A stretch of DNA of 64,000 bases, from NCBI RefSeq assembly GCF_033344935.1, contig NZ_JAWPMM010000001.1, positions 3,809,501-3,873,500 on the forward strand, read 5' to 3'. The notes beneath the pieces are model-generated. The model was not told where the DNA came from, ran no database searches, and saw only the letters and a list, made by a program, of their open reading frames with translations. Shown piece by piece: positions 7,851 through 15,946 of this stretch (position 1 is its first letter; the number at the start of each line of letters is the position of its first letter). The position numbers and the translations under genes were made by a program. This stretch comes from Reichenbachiella sp. GTDB taxonomy: Bacteria; Bacteroidota; Bacteroidia; Cytophagales; Cyclobacteriaceae.

Positions 7851-9903
7851 TATACTTCCTGATGAACCACTCGATTGAAACAAGGGTCAGAAGCACAAAC
7901 AAAATCCATTTGAGATGGATGACTGGGAAGATGTCCTCTTGGGAATGGATGATACCTTTGAGTTGGAAATTGTCGATGTCCATTAATGGCGTCTCCGTAT
8001 CCGCGTAGAACTTGCCTTCGGTGTTATAAGCTACTTGACGAAGCAGGTCGAAGTCAGCGACTTGATCGAGTTCTTCGAGCTGGAGTTCTTTCACAGAGAA
8101 TTTTCCATAGACTGTTTCTGGTTTACCATTGAGTGTGACTTTTGCCTGATAGTTGTACAAGCCGGGCTCAAAGTTGGCCGCTTCCAGTCTGGAATAGGCT
8201 GAGCTTGGTGTGAAGTTGAATTCTTTATTGAATCCATCGGCATTAGTGACTACTACTTGTACTTGCTCACCATAGACACGTTCGTAAATCTGGTTGTAGA
8301 TTTCTGCATGGAATTTCACCGTTTGGTTTTCGAAATAGGTATTGCTCTCTGGGTAAAATTTGAACTTTCGTTTGTCCACTTTGGTACTCAGATATTGGAT
8401 AGTCTTTAGAAAGAGATCATCGAACGTTTCAGAACCATCCGTCGTCGCAAACTCTTGCATTCTCCATTTCCAAATCCCATCAGCCAGCAGATAGGCTGAT
8501 TTCTGTGCGTTTTGTTCTACCAAGTATAGCAGCGGTTTGTCTGTCTGGATGCTTCCGACTCGTTGATACATCAAGATTTCCGCGTTAGCAGGCAGAGTGG
8601 CTTCTCCATAGGGCACACTCACGGGCGGGAAGCTATTGAAGTTTTCACGAGCTTCATCCGCCAGAGAAAACAGGCTAAACTCATCATTCAAAGCTCCAAA
8701 AACCATGTCTCGTTTGGCACCTTTCTGACTAAAAGTAAAAAGCTCCTCCGTTCGGCTGGCCATCAAGATATTGGACCTGCCGCCAAAGATGAGCAATGCC
8801 GGCACGCCTTGTTCTCTTTGTTTTTGCACGGCCTCATTCGCTTGTTTGTATCGGTTATACGCTTGGTGAGCGATCACCAAATCATATTTGTCTTCCTTCC
8901 ATTCATTCACACCAGGAATGTAGGTCGTCAACTCATAGTTTTGATTTTTTTCAATTACGGCAGCCAGCGTTTTGATATCCGGATGTGGTGTAGGTGCTAC
9001 TAGCAATATCTTTTGTTTGCCATCCACTACGTCAACAAAAATCCTCCTGAAGTTGTTGGAAGCCACCGACTCTCCTTTCAGTACTTTTAACCGAAGGTCA
9101 AGTTGTTGCATGCCGTTATCACCTGCTTCTACTTCCAGTTCTACTCTTGTCAGTCCTTCGTTGCTGGTGAGTTTTACATTTTGAGCAGCCAATACTTTCC
9201 CATTACCTCGTACTTCTAATCTCACCTCTTGACCCGCATAACCATGATTAACCACCTCAGCGACTACTGGGAATTTATTTCCTTGATAAGCCAGTTTGTT
9301 GTACAATACATTTTGCAAGACTAAATCTTGTTTTTGCAAGGTGTCCCCGACGCCTATGGCATACACGGGGTAATTGTATGGAAAAAATGCTGGCGAAGTG
9401 CCTTGGTTATATTTTCCATCAGATATCAAATAAACGCCACCCAGATTCTTTCCTTCATAATTGGACTGCAAATCTCTGAGCCATCTATCCAGATTGGTAA
9501 TTTTCTGATCAAAAACGATTTCATTCAAACTAGCAGATTTTCCATCCAACGTATGAACAAAAACTTCATAGTTTTTGGATTCTAGTTTCTGTTTCACTTG
9601 CTCTGCATCAGTCAAAAATTGCTGTCGCTGAACAGAGTCCAGTCCCTGAACCATCGAAATGGAATTGTCGATGGCGATCACAAATGATGGTTGCTCTACT
9701 TCATTCACCATTTGGTTAAGCAATGGATTGAGTAAAAGAATCAACAAAACAAAAATGAGCAGAAATCTGAGTCCGTTGAGCAGCCAGTTGGTCAAACTAT
9801 TCCAAGGTGACTTTTTGGTGTACACCAAATAGGAAATAGCCGCCGCCAAAAGCAAACAAAGTGGCACGTACCAAACGGATTGTTCAAAGGTTAATTCTGG
9901 CAA
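7837..9903 (-). CDS. vWA domain-containing membrane protein
   Basis: A 688-residue protein with two N-terminal TM helices (about 11-28 and 40-63), a von Willebrand A domain starting at about 77 with a MIDAS-type D-x-S-x-S (AIDNSISM) and a LISDGKYN strand, Ig-like or receiver-like segments, and a C-terminal TM helix at about 661-680 (LKWILFVLLTLVSIEWFI). This layout matches large Bacteroidota vWA membrane proteins related to the BatA/BatB-type families, but no MoxR or Bat partner genes are next to it. The function is unknown; metal-dependent binding in the periplasm is inference. The C-terminal TM overlaps the next gene's start by 14 bp. Confidence 0.75.
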   Translation of the reverse strand: MPELTFEQSVWYVPLCLLLAAAISYLVYTKKSPWNSLTNWLLNGLRFLLIFVLLILLLNPLLNQMVNEVEQPSFVIAIDNSISMVQGLDSVQRQQFLTDAEQVKQKLESKNYEVFVHTLDGKSASLNEIVFDQKITNLDRWLRDLQSNYEGKNLGGVYLISDGKYNQGTSPAFFPYNYPVYAIGVGDTLQKQDLVLQNVLYNKLAYQGNKFPVVAEVVNHGYAGQEVRLEVRGNGKVLAAQNVKLTSNEGLTRVELEVEAGDNGMQQLDLRLKVLKGESVASNNFRRIFVDVVDGKQKILLVAPTPHPDIKTLAAVIEKNQNYELTTYIPGVNEWKEDKYDLVIAHQAYNRYKQANEAVQKQREQGVPALLIFGGRSNILMASRTEELFTFSQKGAKRDMVFGALNDEFSLFSLADEARENFNSFPPVSVPYGEATLPANAEILMYQRVGSIQTDKPLLYLVEQNAQKSAYLLADGIWKWRMQEFATTDGSETFDDLFLKTIQYLSTKVDKRKFKFYPESNTYFENQTVKFHAEIYNQIYERVYGEQVQVVVTNADGFNKEFNFTPSSAYSRLEAANFEPGLYNYQAKVTLNGKPETVYGKFSVKELQLEELDQVADFDLLRQVAYNTEGKFYADTETPLMDIDNFQLKGIIHSQEDIFPVIHLKWILFVLLTLVSIEWFIRKYNGGY

Positions 9904-10002
9904 TTTCTCAGCTTATGATGGAAAGTGATTGTACGAAAAAATGAAGATAATGATTGGGGGTGGAAAAGAAAAGGGGTGAGTAATTTTATAAATATTACCG
10001 TC

Positions 10003-10104
10003 ATAGCCCTGCTTGTCGGGGCTATCCCTTTCGACTGGTAGCATGACTGAAGAACAGCTCTTACCACAGGCGGATCACCCGGACTACCGCCGGGTGATGA
10101 CGAC
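10003..10104. repeat. Degenerate intergenic repeats and hairpins between vWA gene and fabG
   Basis: GTCATAGCCCTGCTTGTCGG with GGGGCTATCCCTTTCGACTG and GCATGACTG looks like a decayed GTCATTTCGA-type palindrome. Next to it, ATCACCCGG and CCGGGTGAT form a GC-rich stem around ACTACCG (about 10074-10097). The spacer lies downstream of fabG (minus strand) and upstream of the vWA gene. I cannot assign it as terminator or operator. Confidence 0.45.
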
Positions 10105-10122
10105 TGTTGTATTTTAATTTTA

Positions 10123-10869
10123 TTATGTCAACATCGCACCATCCACTTGGATCACCTGACCCGAGATGTAAGTCGACTGGTCTCCACCTAAGAATACGCA
10201 ACAATCTGCTACTTCTTCTGGCTGACCACCACGTTTCATTGGGATGGCGTCTCTCCAGCCTTGAACGGTCTTTTCGTCCAAGGCATCCGTCATATCCGTT
10301 TCGATGAAGCCAGGAGCTACTGCATTACATCTGATATTTCTAGACCCTAGTTCCAATGCTACTGATTTGGTAAAACCGATAATACCTGCTTTAGAAGCGG
10401 CATAGTTGGCCTGACCGGCGTTTCCTTTTACGCCTACTACTGAAGTGATATTGATGATAGATCCAGCTTTTTGTTTCATAAAAGTACGTGTAGCTGCTTT
10501 CACGGTGTTGAAACATGATCTCAAGTTGATATTGATCACGTCGTCCCACATCTCTACAGTCATTCTCATCAACAGATTATCCTTAGTGATACCCGCATTA
10601 TTCACCAAAATATCCAGGCTACCGAAGTCTGCTACCACATTATTAATCAACTCTTCTGCAGCAGCAAAATCAGAAGCATCTGATCTATACCCTTTGGCTT
10701 GCACACCTTTGGCTTCTAGCTCTTTTACTAATGCTTCGCCCTTCTCTACACTAGACAAATAAGTGAATGCTACATTAGCGCCTTGTTCGGCATATTTCAT
10801 CGCGATGGCACGTCCGATTCCTTTAGAAGCACCCGTGACCAAAGCTGTTTTTCCTTGTAATAAACCCAT
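10123..10869 (-). CDS. fabG: 3-oxoacyl-[acyl-carrier-protein] reductase
   Basis: A 248-residue classical short-chain dehydrogenase, the usual FabG length. It has the NADP-binding TGASKGIG motif at residues 12-19, DILVNNAG, and the catalytic YAASK with Tyr156 and Lys160; the end (GDQSTYISGQVIQVDGAMLT) is typical FabG. It reduces 3-oxoacyl-ACP in fatty acid elongation. The start is set at 10869 because the reading frame's extra 48 upstream codons run through the terminator of the preceding gene and do not resemble any SDR. It is monocistronic by position. Confidence 0.93.
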   Translation of the reverse strand: MGLLQGKTALVTGASKGIGRAIAMKYAEQGANVAFTYLSSVEKGEALVKELEAKGVQAKGYRSDASDFAAAEELINNVVADFGSLDILVNNAGITKDNLLMRMTVEMWDDVININLRSCFNTVKAATRTFMKQKAGSIINITSVVGVKGNAGQANYAASKAGIIGFTKSVALELGSRNIRCNAVAPGFIETDMTDALDEKTVQGWRDAIPMKRGGQPEEVADCCVFLGGDQSTYISGQVIQVDGAMLT

Positions 10870-10985
10870 GTTTGATTTGATTTGTATCTCGTTAGATTTT
10901 CTTAAAGCCTCAAAAGTAATCGCTTTCGCTAAATGTGCCTTATGGAGAGATGAAATATTGGTCAGACACCCCTCATATCTGGAAA

Positions 10986-11019
10986 CAAAAAAATCCCGCA
11001 GGCCAAAGCCCACGGGATT
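10986..11019 (-). terminator. Terminator of the AhpD-like gene
   Basis: Read on the minus strand, AATCCCG and CGGGATT pair around an inner GGGC/GCCT stem and are followed by seven T. It lies 25 bp after the AhpD-like stop and separates it from fabG. Confidence 0.85.
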
Positions 11020-11044
11020 ACTAACTACTCAATTCACCTTTTCT

Positions 11045-11593
11045 TTACAACACTACTTCTTCCAACTCTGGTGCTGCCGGAAAGTCAACTGGAATCTGAG
11101 TAGAACCAAACAAGAAGTTGCTGATGGTTTTGTCTCCAATTAACAGAACAGTATCTACCAAATTTTCCTTGGTATAACCTGCCTCGAAGAAAGCATCTAT
11201 GGCAGATTGCTCAGGCTTACTTCTATTCACTGTCGCACTTTTTACATATTTGGCCAAAGCATCTAGCTTAGAATCAAACGAAGCTGCTCCTGTTCTTATT
11301 TCTAGGATTTCCTCTTCAGTAAATCCATTCATCTTACCGATTGCTGTGTGCGCTGCTTTACAATAGTCACAATCATTGACTTCGCTCACTACCAGGTTTA
11401 CGACTTCCTTTTCTTTTCCAGACAAGGAAGTTTTTCTTCCCGACAAGGCCAGATAATCAGCCAAAGCATTTTCTGAATGTGTGTAGGTCGCATACAGGTT
11501 TGGTACGAATCCTACCTGACTTTTCAAGTTGTCAAAAATCGCTTGATTGTTTGCTGATACTTCTTCTCTTGAGGGTACGTTAAAGCTTTCCAT
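11045..11593 (-). CDS. Carboxymuconolactone decarboxylase / AhpD-like peroxidase-related protein
   Basis: A 182-residue all-alpha CMD-family protein. The redox motif is NDCDYCKAAH, with C75 and C78 as the CxxC pair and H82 after it, as in AhpD-like alkylhydroperoxidases. AhpD itself is about 175 aa, so length agrees. It probably reduces peroxides or another oxidised partner in the cytoplasm; the electron donor is unknown. It follows the AraC regulator on the same strand after 75 bp and ends at a clear terminator, so the regulator is a likely controller. Confidence 0.85.
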   Translation of the reverse strand: MESFNVPSREEVSANNQAIFDNLKSQVGFVPNLYATYTHSENALADYLALSGRKTSLSGKEKEVVNLVVSEVNDCDYCKAAHTAIGKMNGFTEEEILEIRTGAASFDSKLDALAKYVKSATVNRSKPEQSAIDAFFEAGYTKENLVDTVLLIGDKTISNFLFGSTQIPVDFPAAPELEEVVL

Positions 11594-11668
11594 TTTTCGT
11601 TTGTTTATGATTTAAAATTTTAATTTCTAATCGTATAAACTGGATAAGCTTGCGCAGGTAATAGCTAA

Positions 11669-12541
11669 TTATTCCTGAATGATTGTCGATTTTTCCCGAT
11701 CTACCACATTTTGCTTTCTAAACTCCACCGGAGACGAATTCGTGCATTTTTTAAAGAGCTTATTGAAGGAGGAGACATTATCAAAACCAAGGTCAAAAGC
11801 GATCTCCTTAGCTGATTTACTGGTTTTCAACAGTTGACGTCTAGCTTCTATGACCACTCTATCGTGAATGAGTTGCAGTGGCGATTTGCTGCCATGCTGC
11901 TTAAACACGTTTGACAAGGTCTTTGGAGATTTGAACATCAAGTCCGCATAATCAGCGACCTGCTTCAATGATTTATAATGTTCATCTACCAACACGTTAA
12001 ATTTCCTAATGGTCTCGGATGCATCGGTCGCCACTGAAACACCTAAGGTCTGTGCTCGAGCCAAGCGCGTGCATTTGATAATGAACCTTTTCAATAACAT
12101 CTGGAGCATCTCCCCTTGAATGTTGTCCTTGTTTTGAAATTCATCTTCAAATACCTGCAACAAAGACTGCAAACTGCTTCTCTCCTTTTCATCCAATGAC
12201 AAAATCGGCAGGTCTCTGGCTCCCATAAATAATAGCCCATTGCAGGAGACTTCATGGTCGTGGTCTTTGATACAATAGAACTCACGATTGAATGACAATA
12301 CAGTAAGCGCTGGCAACGGCCTATGAAACCTGACCGAATGCACGTAAGTGACTGTGGTGATTTCATCAGGCCCAAGAGTAATTGTCGACCCATCCACATC
12401 AAAACACACAGGATCATCTCCTTGATTCCAGATCATGTGAATCAAACCTTTTTGAATACTGGCGTCTTCTACAATAAGCCCTACATTATCAGTCAATCGA
12501 AGCAAAGCATTGAGCTGATGGTCTTTATAATCGAAATACAT
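11669..12541 (-). CDS. AraC family transcriptional regulator
   Basis: A 290-residue protein with an N-terminal cupin-like sensing half (about 1-130) and a C-terminal AraC-type double helix-turn-helix (about 190-280). The second HTH is the classic SAKEIAFDLGFDNVSSFNKLFKKCTNSSPVEFRK. The effector is unknown. Its position directly upstream of, and in the same direction as, the AhpD-like gene suggests it controls that gene or itself. A 186-bp spacer separates it from the divergent small-protein/SulP genes, which it could also affect. Confidence 0.9.
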   Translation of the reverse strand: MYFDYKDHQLNALLRLTDNVGLIVEDASIQKGLIHMIWNQGDDPVCFDVDGSTITLGPDEITTVTYVHSVRFHRPLPALTVLSFNREFYCIKDHDHEVSCNGLLFMGARDLPILSLDEKERSSLQSLLQVFEDEFQNKDNIQGEMLQMLLKRFIIKCTRLARAQTLGVSVATDASETIRKFNVLVDEHYKSLKQVADYADLMFKSPKTLSNVFKQHGSKSPLQLIHDRVVIEARRQLLKTSKSAKEIAFDLGFDNVSSFNKLFKKCTNSSPVEFRKQNVVDREKSTIIQE

Positions 12542-12727
12542 CTTTTGCTATTTCTATCTAAAACACCTCCTTTCAGAATTGGTTCTCTGTTTTATAAAAA
12601 CTTCAAATTTCAATTCGCTACCACTTGTATGGATCTCTGACCAAATGAAACATTTTGCTTGTATATCAGTAAAAAAAGCAGGATTTTAGCAGTTGACTCT
12701 AAGAGTCAGCTATAAGAAAAAGTAAGC

Positions 12728-13051
12728 ATGCATAGAAAGAAATTTACGGATACCGCGATTAACTCGCTGATCATTGTGATGATGATCTCGTTCGTGATTT
12801 CTGATGTTTTTCCTGATTACTCACTAGAGCAGCAAACAGTGAACATGGAAGAAGCCGATTTGGATGGTGAAGAATCCAGTGAAGAGAAAAAGGAAAGTTC
12901 CGAACAAAAGGAAAAATTCCAACAAGACATTTCTCATGCTCATGGCCTAATTTTCGAGGCTCAAGACAAACGAGGTCATTTATCTAATGATCTGTTGCTT
13001 CAGGAGCTTTGCCTACCGGTAATCACCCCTCCGCCCGACCGATTGATTTAA
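12728..13051 (+). CDS. Small single-TM protein upstream of SulP transporter
   Basis: A 107-residue protein that I do not recognise. It has a basic start (MHRKKF), one TM helix at about residues 12-30, then a very acidic Glu/Ser/Lys linker (about 40-65) and a C-terminal part ending CLPVITPPPDRLI. It lies 80 bp before the SulP gene on the same strand. Accessory or regulatory work with the transporter is inference from position only. Base composition looks coding and no other frame competes. Confidence 0.6.
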   Translation: MHRKKFTDTAINSLIIVMMISFVISDVFPDYSLEQQTVNMEEADLDGEESSEEKKESSEQKEKFQQDISHAHGLIFEAQDKRGHLSNDLLLQELCLPVITPPPDRLI

Positions 13052-13131
13052 GACTATCATAGTCTACGCTCAACCTTAAACTTTAAGTCAATTATTCAAT
13101 CGGACTCATTGAGTCTATACAAATATGCATC

Positions 13132-14694
13132 ATGAAGAATTCAGATAATCAAGGATTTTTTAGTCACTTAGGTAGTGACTTTCCGGCCAGTTTGGTCGTA
13201 TTTTTAGTAGCCGTTCCACTGTGTTTAGGAATTGCTTTGGCGTCAGGCGCGCCGTTGTTTTCAGGTATTATTGCTGGTATTGTAGGCGGTATTGTTGTAG
13301 CCTTAATCAGTAAGTCACAGCTTGGTGTTAGTGGTCCTGCTGCCGGATTAGCTGTAATTGTACTCACCGCGATTGGCGACATGGGTTCTTTCGAAAATTT
13401 TCTTGCCGCTGTAGTAATCGCTGGTATTTTTCAGGTGCTACTGGGTGTTTTCAAGACGGGAGTTTTTGCTTATTACCTCCCCTCTTCAGTCATCAAAGGT
13501 ATGCTTTCAGGTATTGGATTGATTATCATCCTAAAGCAAATTCCTCACGCTTTTGGATATGACGCAGATCCTGAAGGCGACTTAGATTTTATCCAGTCTG
13601 ATGGACACAATACTTTCACAGAATTGTTTTATGCATGGGAAAATATTACGCCAGGTGCCTTAGTAATCAGTATGCTTGGTTTAGCTATTCTTATTCTATG
13701 GGAGCAGCCATTCATGAAAAAATTCAGCTTTACTAAAATATTAAATGGTCCATTATTGGCTGTCGCAACGGGTATTGGTCTAAATGTATTTTTCGATGGC
13801 AATGAATTCTTCTCTCTTCATGGTGAGCATGTCGTAAACATCCCTGTAAATGACAGTATTCAAGCTTTCTTTGGACAATTCACGAGTCCAAACTTTGCCA
13901 TGCTTACTGAATCCAAAACATACACAGTGGCATTAACGATCGCTATCGTAGCGAGTATCGAAACACTTCTTAGTGTAGAGGCTACAGACAAAATGGACCC
14001 TGAAAGAAGAATTACACCTACCAACAGAGAACTTATCGCTCAAGGCGTTGGTAACTCAGTATCTGGCCTTATCGGAGGTCTACCAATTACTCAAGTAATC
14101 GTAAGAAGTTCTGCCAACATCCAATCTGGTGGTAAAACCAGAGCTTCAGCATTTTTCCACGGTATCATGCTCTTAGTTTGTGTAATGGCTATTCCTCAAG
14201 TGCTAAACCTTATCCCACTAGCTAGTTTGGCTGCTGTCCTTTTAGTTGTAGGATACAAACTGGTCAAGCCATCGATTTTCAAGGCGATGTACAAGACTGG
14301 ACATTCTCAATTCTACTCTTTCATTGTCACTATAGTGGCTATTGTATTTACTGATCTATTGACGGGTATTGGTCTTGGCTTGGCCGTGGCAATGGTATTT
14401 ATACTGTGGAATAACTTCAAAACGCCGTATCACTTTGATCCTAATGAAATCAAAGAAGGTGAGCCGATTAAAATTGATTTATCTGAAGATGTGAGCTTTT
14501 TGAACAAAGCAGGGTTTATCAAGACTTTCGGATTACTTCCAGAGAATTCGCATGTGATCATAGATGCCACCAGGACGAAAGACATTCATTGGGATGTACT
14601 AGAAGTAATTGAAGATTTTAAAATCAATGCCAAATCCAGAGGCATAAATCTAGAGTTGGTTGGATTTGATAAACACCTGTCTATAATGGAATAG
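13132..14694 (+). CDS. SulP family anion transporter (sulfate or bicarbonate)
   Basis: A 520-residue inner-membrane protein with the SulP signature near the N-terminus (FPASLVVFLVAVPLCLGIALASG), the GPAAGLAVIVLTAI segment, and the conserved NRELIAQGVGNSVSGLIGGLPITQVIVRSS block. The C-terminal about 60 residues form a short STAS-like domain (SHVIIDATRTKDIHWDVLEVIEDF). The family moves sulfate, bicarbonate and similar anions; bacterial SulP proteins of this type are often Na+-dependent bicarbonate importers. No carbonic anhydrase is adjacent, so the substrate is open. A strong terminator follows. Confidence 0.9.
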   Translation: MKNSDNQGFFSHLGSDFPASLVVFLVAVPLCLGIALASGAPLFSGIIAGIVGGIVVALISKSQLGVSGPAAGLAVIVLTAIGDMGSFENFLAAVVIAGIFQVLLGVFKTGVFAYYLPSSVIKGMLSGIGLIIILKQIPHAFGYDADPEGDLDFIQSDGHNTFTELFYAWENITPGALVISMLGLAILILWEQPFMKKFSFTKILNGPLLAVATGIGLNVFFDGNEFFSLHGEHVVNIPVNDSIQAFFGQFTSPNFAMLTESKTYTVALTIAIVASIETLLSVEATDKMDPERRITPTNRELIAQGVGNSVSGLIGGLPITQVIVRSSANIQSGGKTRASAFFHGIMLLVCVMAIPQVLNLIPLASLAAVLLVVGYKLVKPSIFKAMYKTGHSQFYSFIVTIVAIVFTDLLTGIGLGLAVAMVFILWNNFKTPYHFDPNEIKEGEPIKIDLSEDVSFLNKAGFIKTFGLLPENSHVIIDATRTKDIHWDVLEVIEDFKINAKSRGINLELVGFDKHLSIME

Positions 14695-14707
14695 AAAATG
14701 ATGCAGT

Positions 14708-14766
14708 GCCGCCATGGTTACTTTTTGGACTTAAATCCAGAAATTAGTCATGGCGGCTTTTTTTTA
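14708..14766 (+). terminator. Terminator after SulP gene
   Basis: GCCGCCATG at 14708-14716 pairs with CATGGCGGC at 14749-14757, with an inner TGGA/TCCA pair in the loop, followed by nine T on the + strand. Its T-run overlaps the stop end of the convergent DUF4442 gene. Confidence 0.88.
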
Positions 14767-15288
14767 TAGCTTATTAGCCAATTGTTTGGCCTTCCTTTTT
14801 GCTTTGTAATGCGCTTTGGTAGCAAAATATAATACCTTCTCCACTTCCGCATGCACCTTGCCTTCTGCGCTCACCAAATCCACTTTCATTACATAATCCT
14901 TCTCTTTTAGTTCACTCAGTTCTTTCTTGACCTGCGATACAAATTCCTTGGTGATGACAAACTCGGCGTAAAGTGTGGTATTACCCGGTCTTCTGAATCT
15001 TATCGAAGCCGACTTATCCCACACCACATAATCCTTGCCCAGAATATTAATCAGCTGCACCATGTAGATTCCATCTACGCAGCTATACATGGACCCACCA
15101 TAGATCGTACCTACATAGTTTCTGGTTTTGTAATTGAGTGGCAATTTGATTTTGGCATAATGAAAATCGTCGCTAGCCTCTATCATTCGAGCACCCGTCC
15201 TTCTAAACCCAGGAAAGAGGTTGAACATCCATTTGAACACCCTACCGCGTCCAAAAAAATCGCCCAAAGTATATAGTAGTTTTTCCAT
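14764..15288 (-). CDS. DUF4442 hotdog-fold protein (thioesterase-like)
   Basis: A 174-residue protein of the DUF4442/YiiD C-terminal type, related to hotdog thioesterases. Characteristic stretches are FPGFRRTGARMIEAS, NYKTRNYVGTIYGGSMYSCVDGI (the hotdog helix) and VWDKSASIRFRRPG. It ends in a Lys-rich tail (about 158-174). Acyl-CoA thioesterase activity is possible but not proven for this family. It lies 12 bp downstream of the GTP cyclohydrolase II-like gene, so they form a two-gene operon; the functional link is unknown. Confidence 0.8.
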   Translation of the reverse strand: MEKLLYTLGDFFGRGRVFKWMFNLFPGFRRTGARMIEASDDFHYAKIKLPLNYKTRNYVGTIYGGSMYSCVDGIYMVQLINILGKDYVVWDKSASIRFRRPGNTTLYAEFVITKEFVSQVKKELSELKEKDYVMKVDLVSAEGKVHAEVEKVLYFATKAHYKAKRKAKQLANKL

Positions 15289-15300
15289 CCCATTTGATCG

Positions 15301-15813
15301 TCATAATTCTATATTTTGACTGCCGGTTACTTTAATCCTATGCTTCTGCAGCGTCTTGACTTTTTCAGGATTATCGGTTAACATTCTGATTGAACCTACA
15401 CCGATTTGTTTCAATATCTTGGCAGCTGCAGAAAAGTCTCTATTGTCCTTACTAAACCCAACCGCTTCATAAGCCACGGCCTGATTTATACCTTGCCGTT
15501 TATATTTCACGCTATTCAAAAGAGCAAAATGGCCATTGCCTTTTCCTTCCTGATCCAATAAAATGATAATGCCCTTTCCTGCTTCTCCAATCAATTGCTG
15601 TGATATATCCATTTGTTCCTGACAGTCACACTCAACGCTATTGAAATAATGACCAAAAATGCAGGAAGAATGAACTCTACATAGCACATCCTCTGCTCCT
15701 GCCAAATCTCCAATCATCAAAGCAATTGACTCCTTTTGACCATCATAATAAAGCGCTTCAGTAAACTCACCAAATTTAGTTTTCAATGGTCCTTCTGCCA
15801 GTTTCACTATCAT
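15301..15813 (-). CDS. GTP cyclohydrolase II-like protein (RibA family, divergent)
   Basis: A 170-residue stand-alone GCHII domain; E. coli RibA is 196 aa. The zinc cysteines are kept (C51, C62 and C64 in SSCIFGHYFNSVECDC), as are D123 and R125 (KDNRDF) and LTDNPEK near the end. The loop that reads YHRQEGRNIG in E. coli is LLDQEGKGNG here, so the catalytic-region Tyr (Tyr105 in E. coli) is Leu85 and the following Arg is Asp87. RibA opens GTP for riboflavin synthesis; this one may make another product or have lost activity. It is co-directional with the DUF4442 gene. Confidence 0.75.
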   Translation of the reverse strand: MIVKLAEGPLKTKFGEFTEALYYDGQKESIALMIGDLAGAEDVLCRVHSSCIFGHYFNSVECDCQEQMDISQQLIGEAGKGIIILLDQEGKGNGHFALLNSVKYKRQGINQAVAYEAVGFSKDNRDFSAAAKILKQIGVGSIRMLTDNPEKVKTLQKHRIKVTGSQNIEL

Positions 15814-15887
15814 ATTTCAACTACATTTATTCATTCGGTTTCAAGATACGGAAACGATACCAAAGAGTTCCTGCAGGACCATACAAT

Positions 15888-15918
15888 AAAAAAAACCTCA
15901 CAGGAATATCCCATGAGG
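15888..15918 (-). terminator. Terminator of the galM-SSS-GH-sulfatase operon
   Basis: On the minus strand CCTCATGGGA and TCCTGTGAGG form a 10-bp stem (two G-T pairs) with a three-base loop, followed by eight T. It lies about 30 bp after the sulfatase stop. Confidence 0.88.
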
Positions 15919-15946
15919 CCCTACTAATCCACATAATAATATCTGT

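Noticed and set aside
10870-11013. N-terminal extension of fabG
   Set aside because: The extra codons cross the upstream gene's terminator and have no SDR similarity; the ATG at 10869 gives the standard 248-aa FabG.
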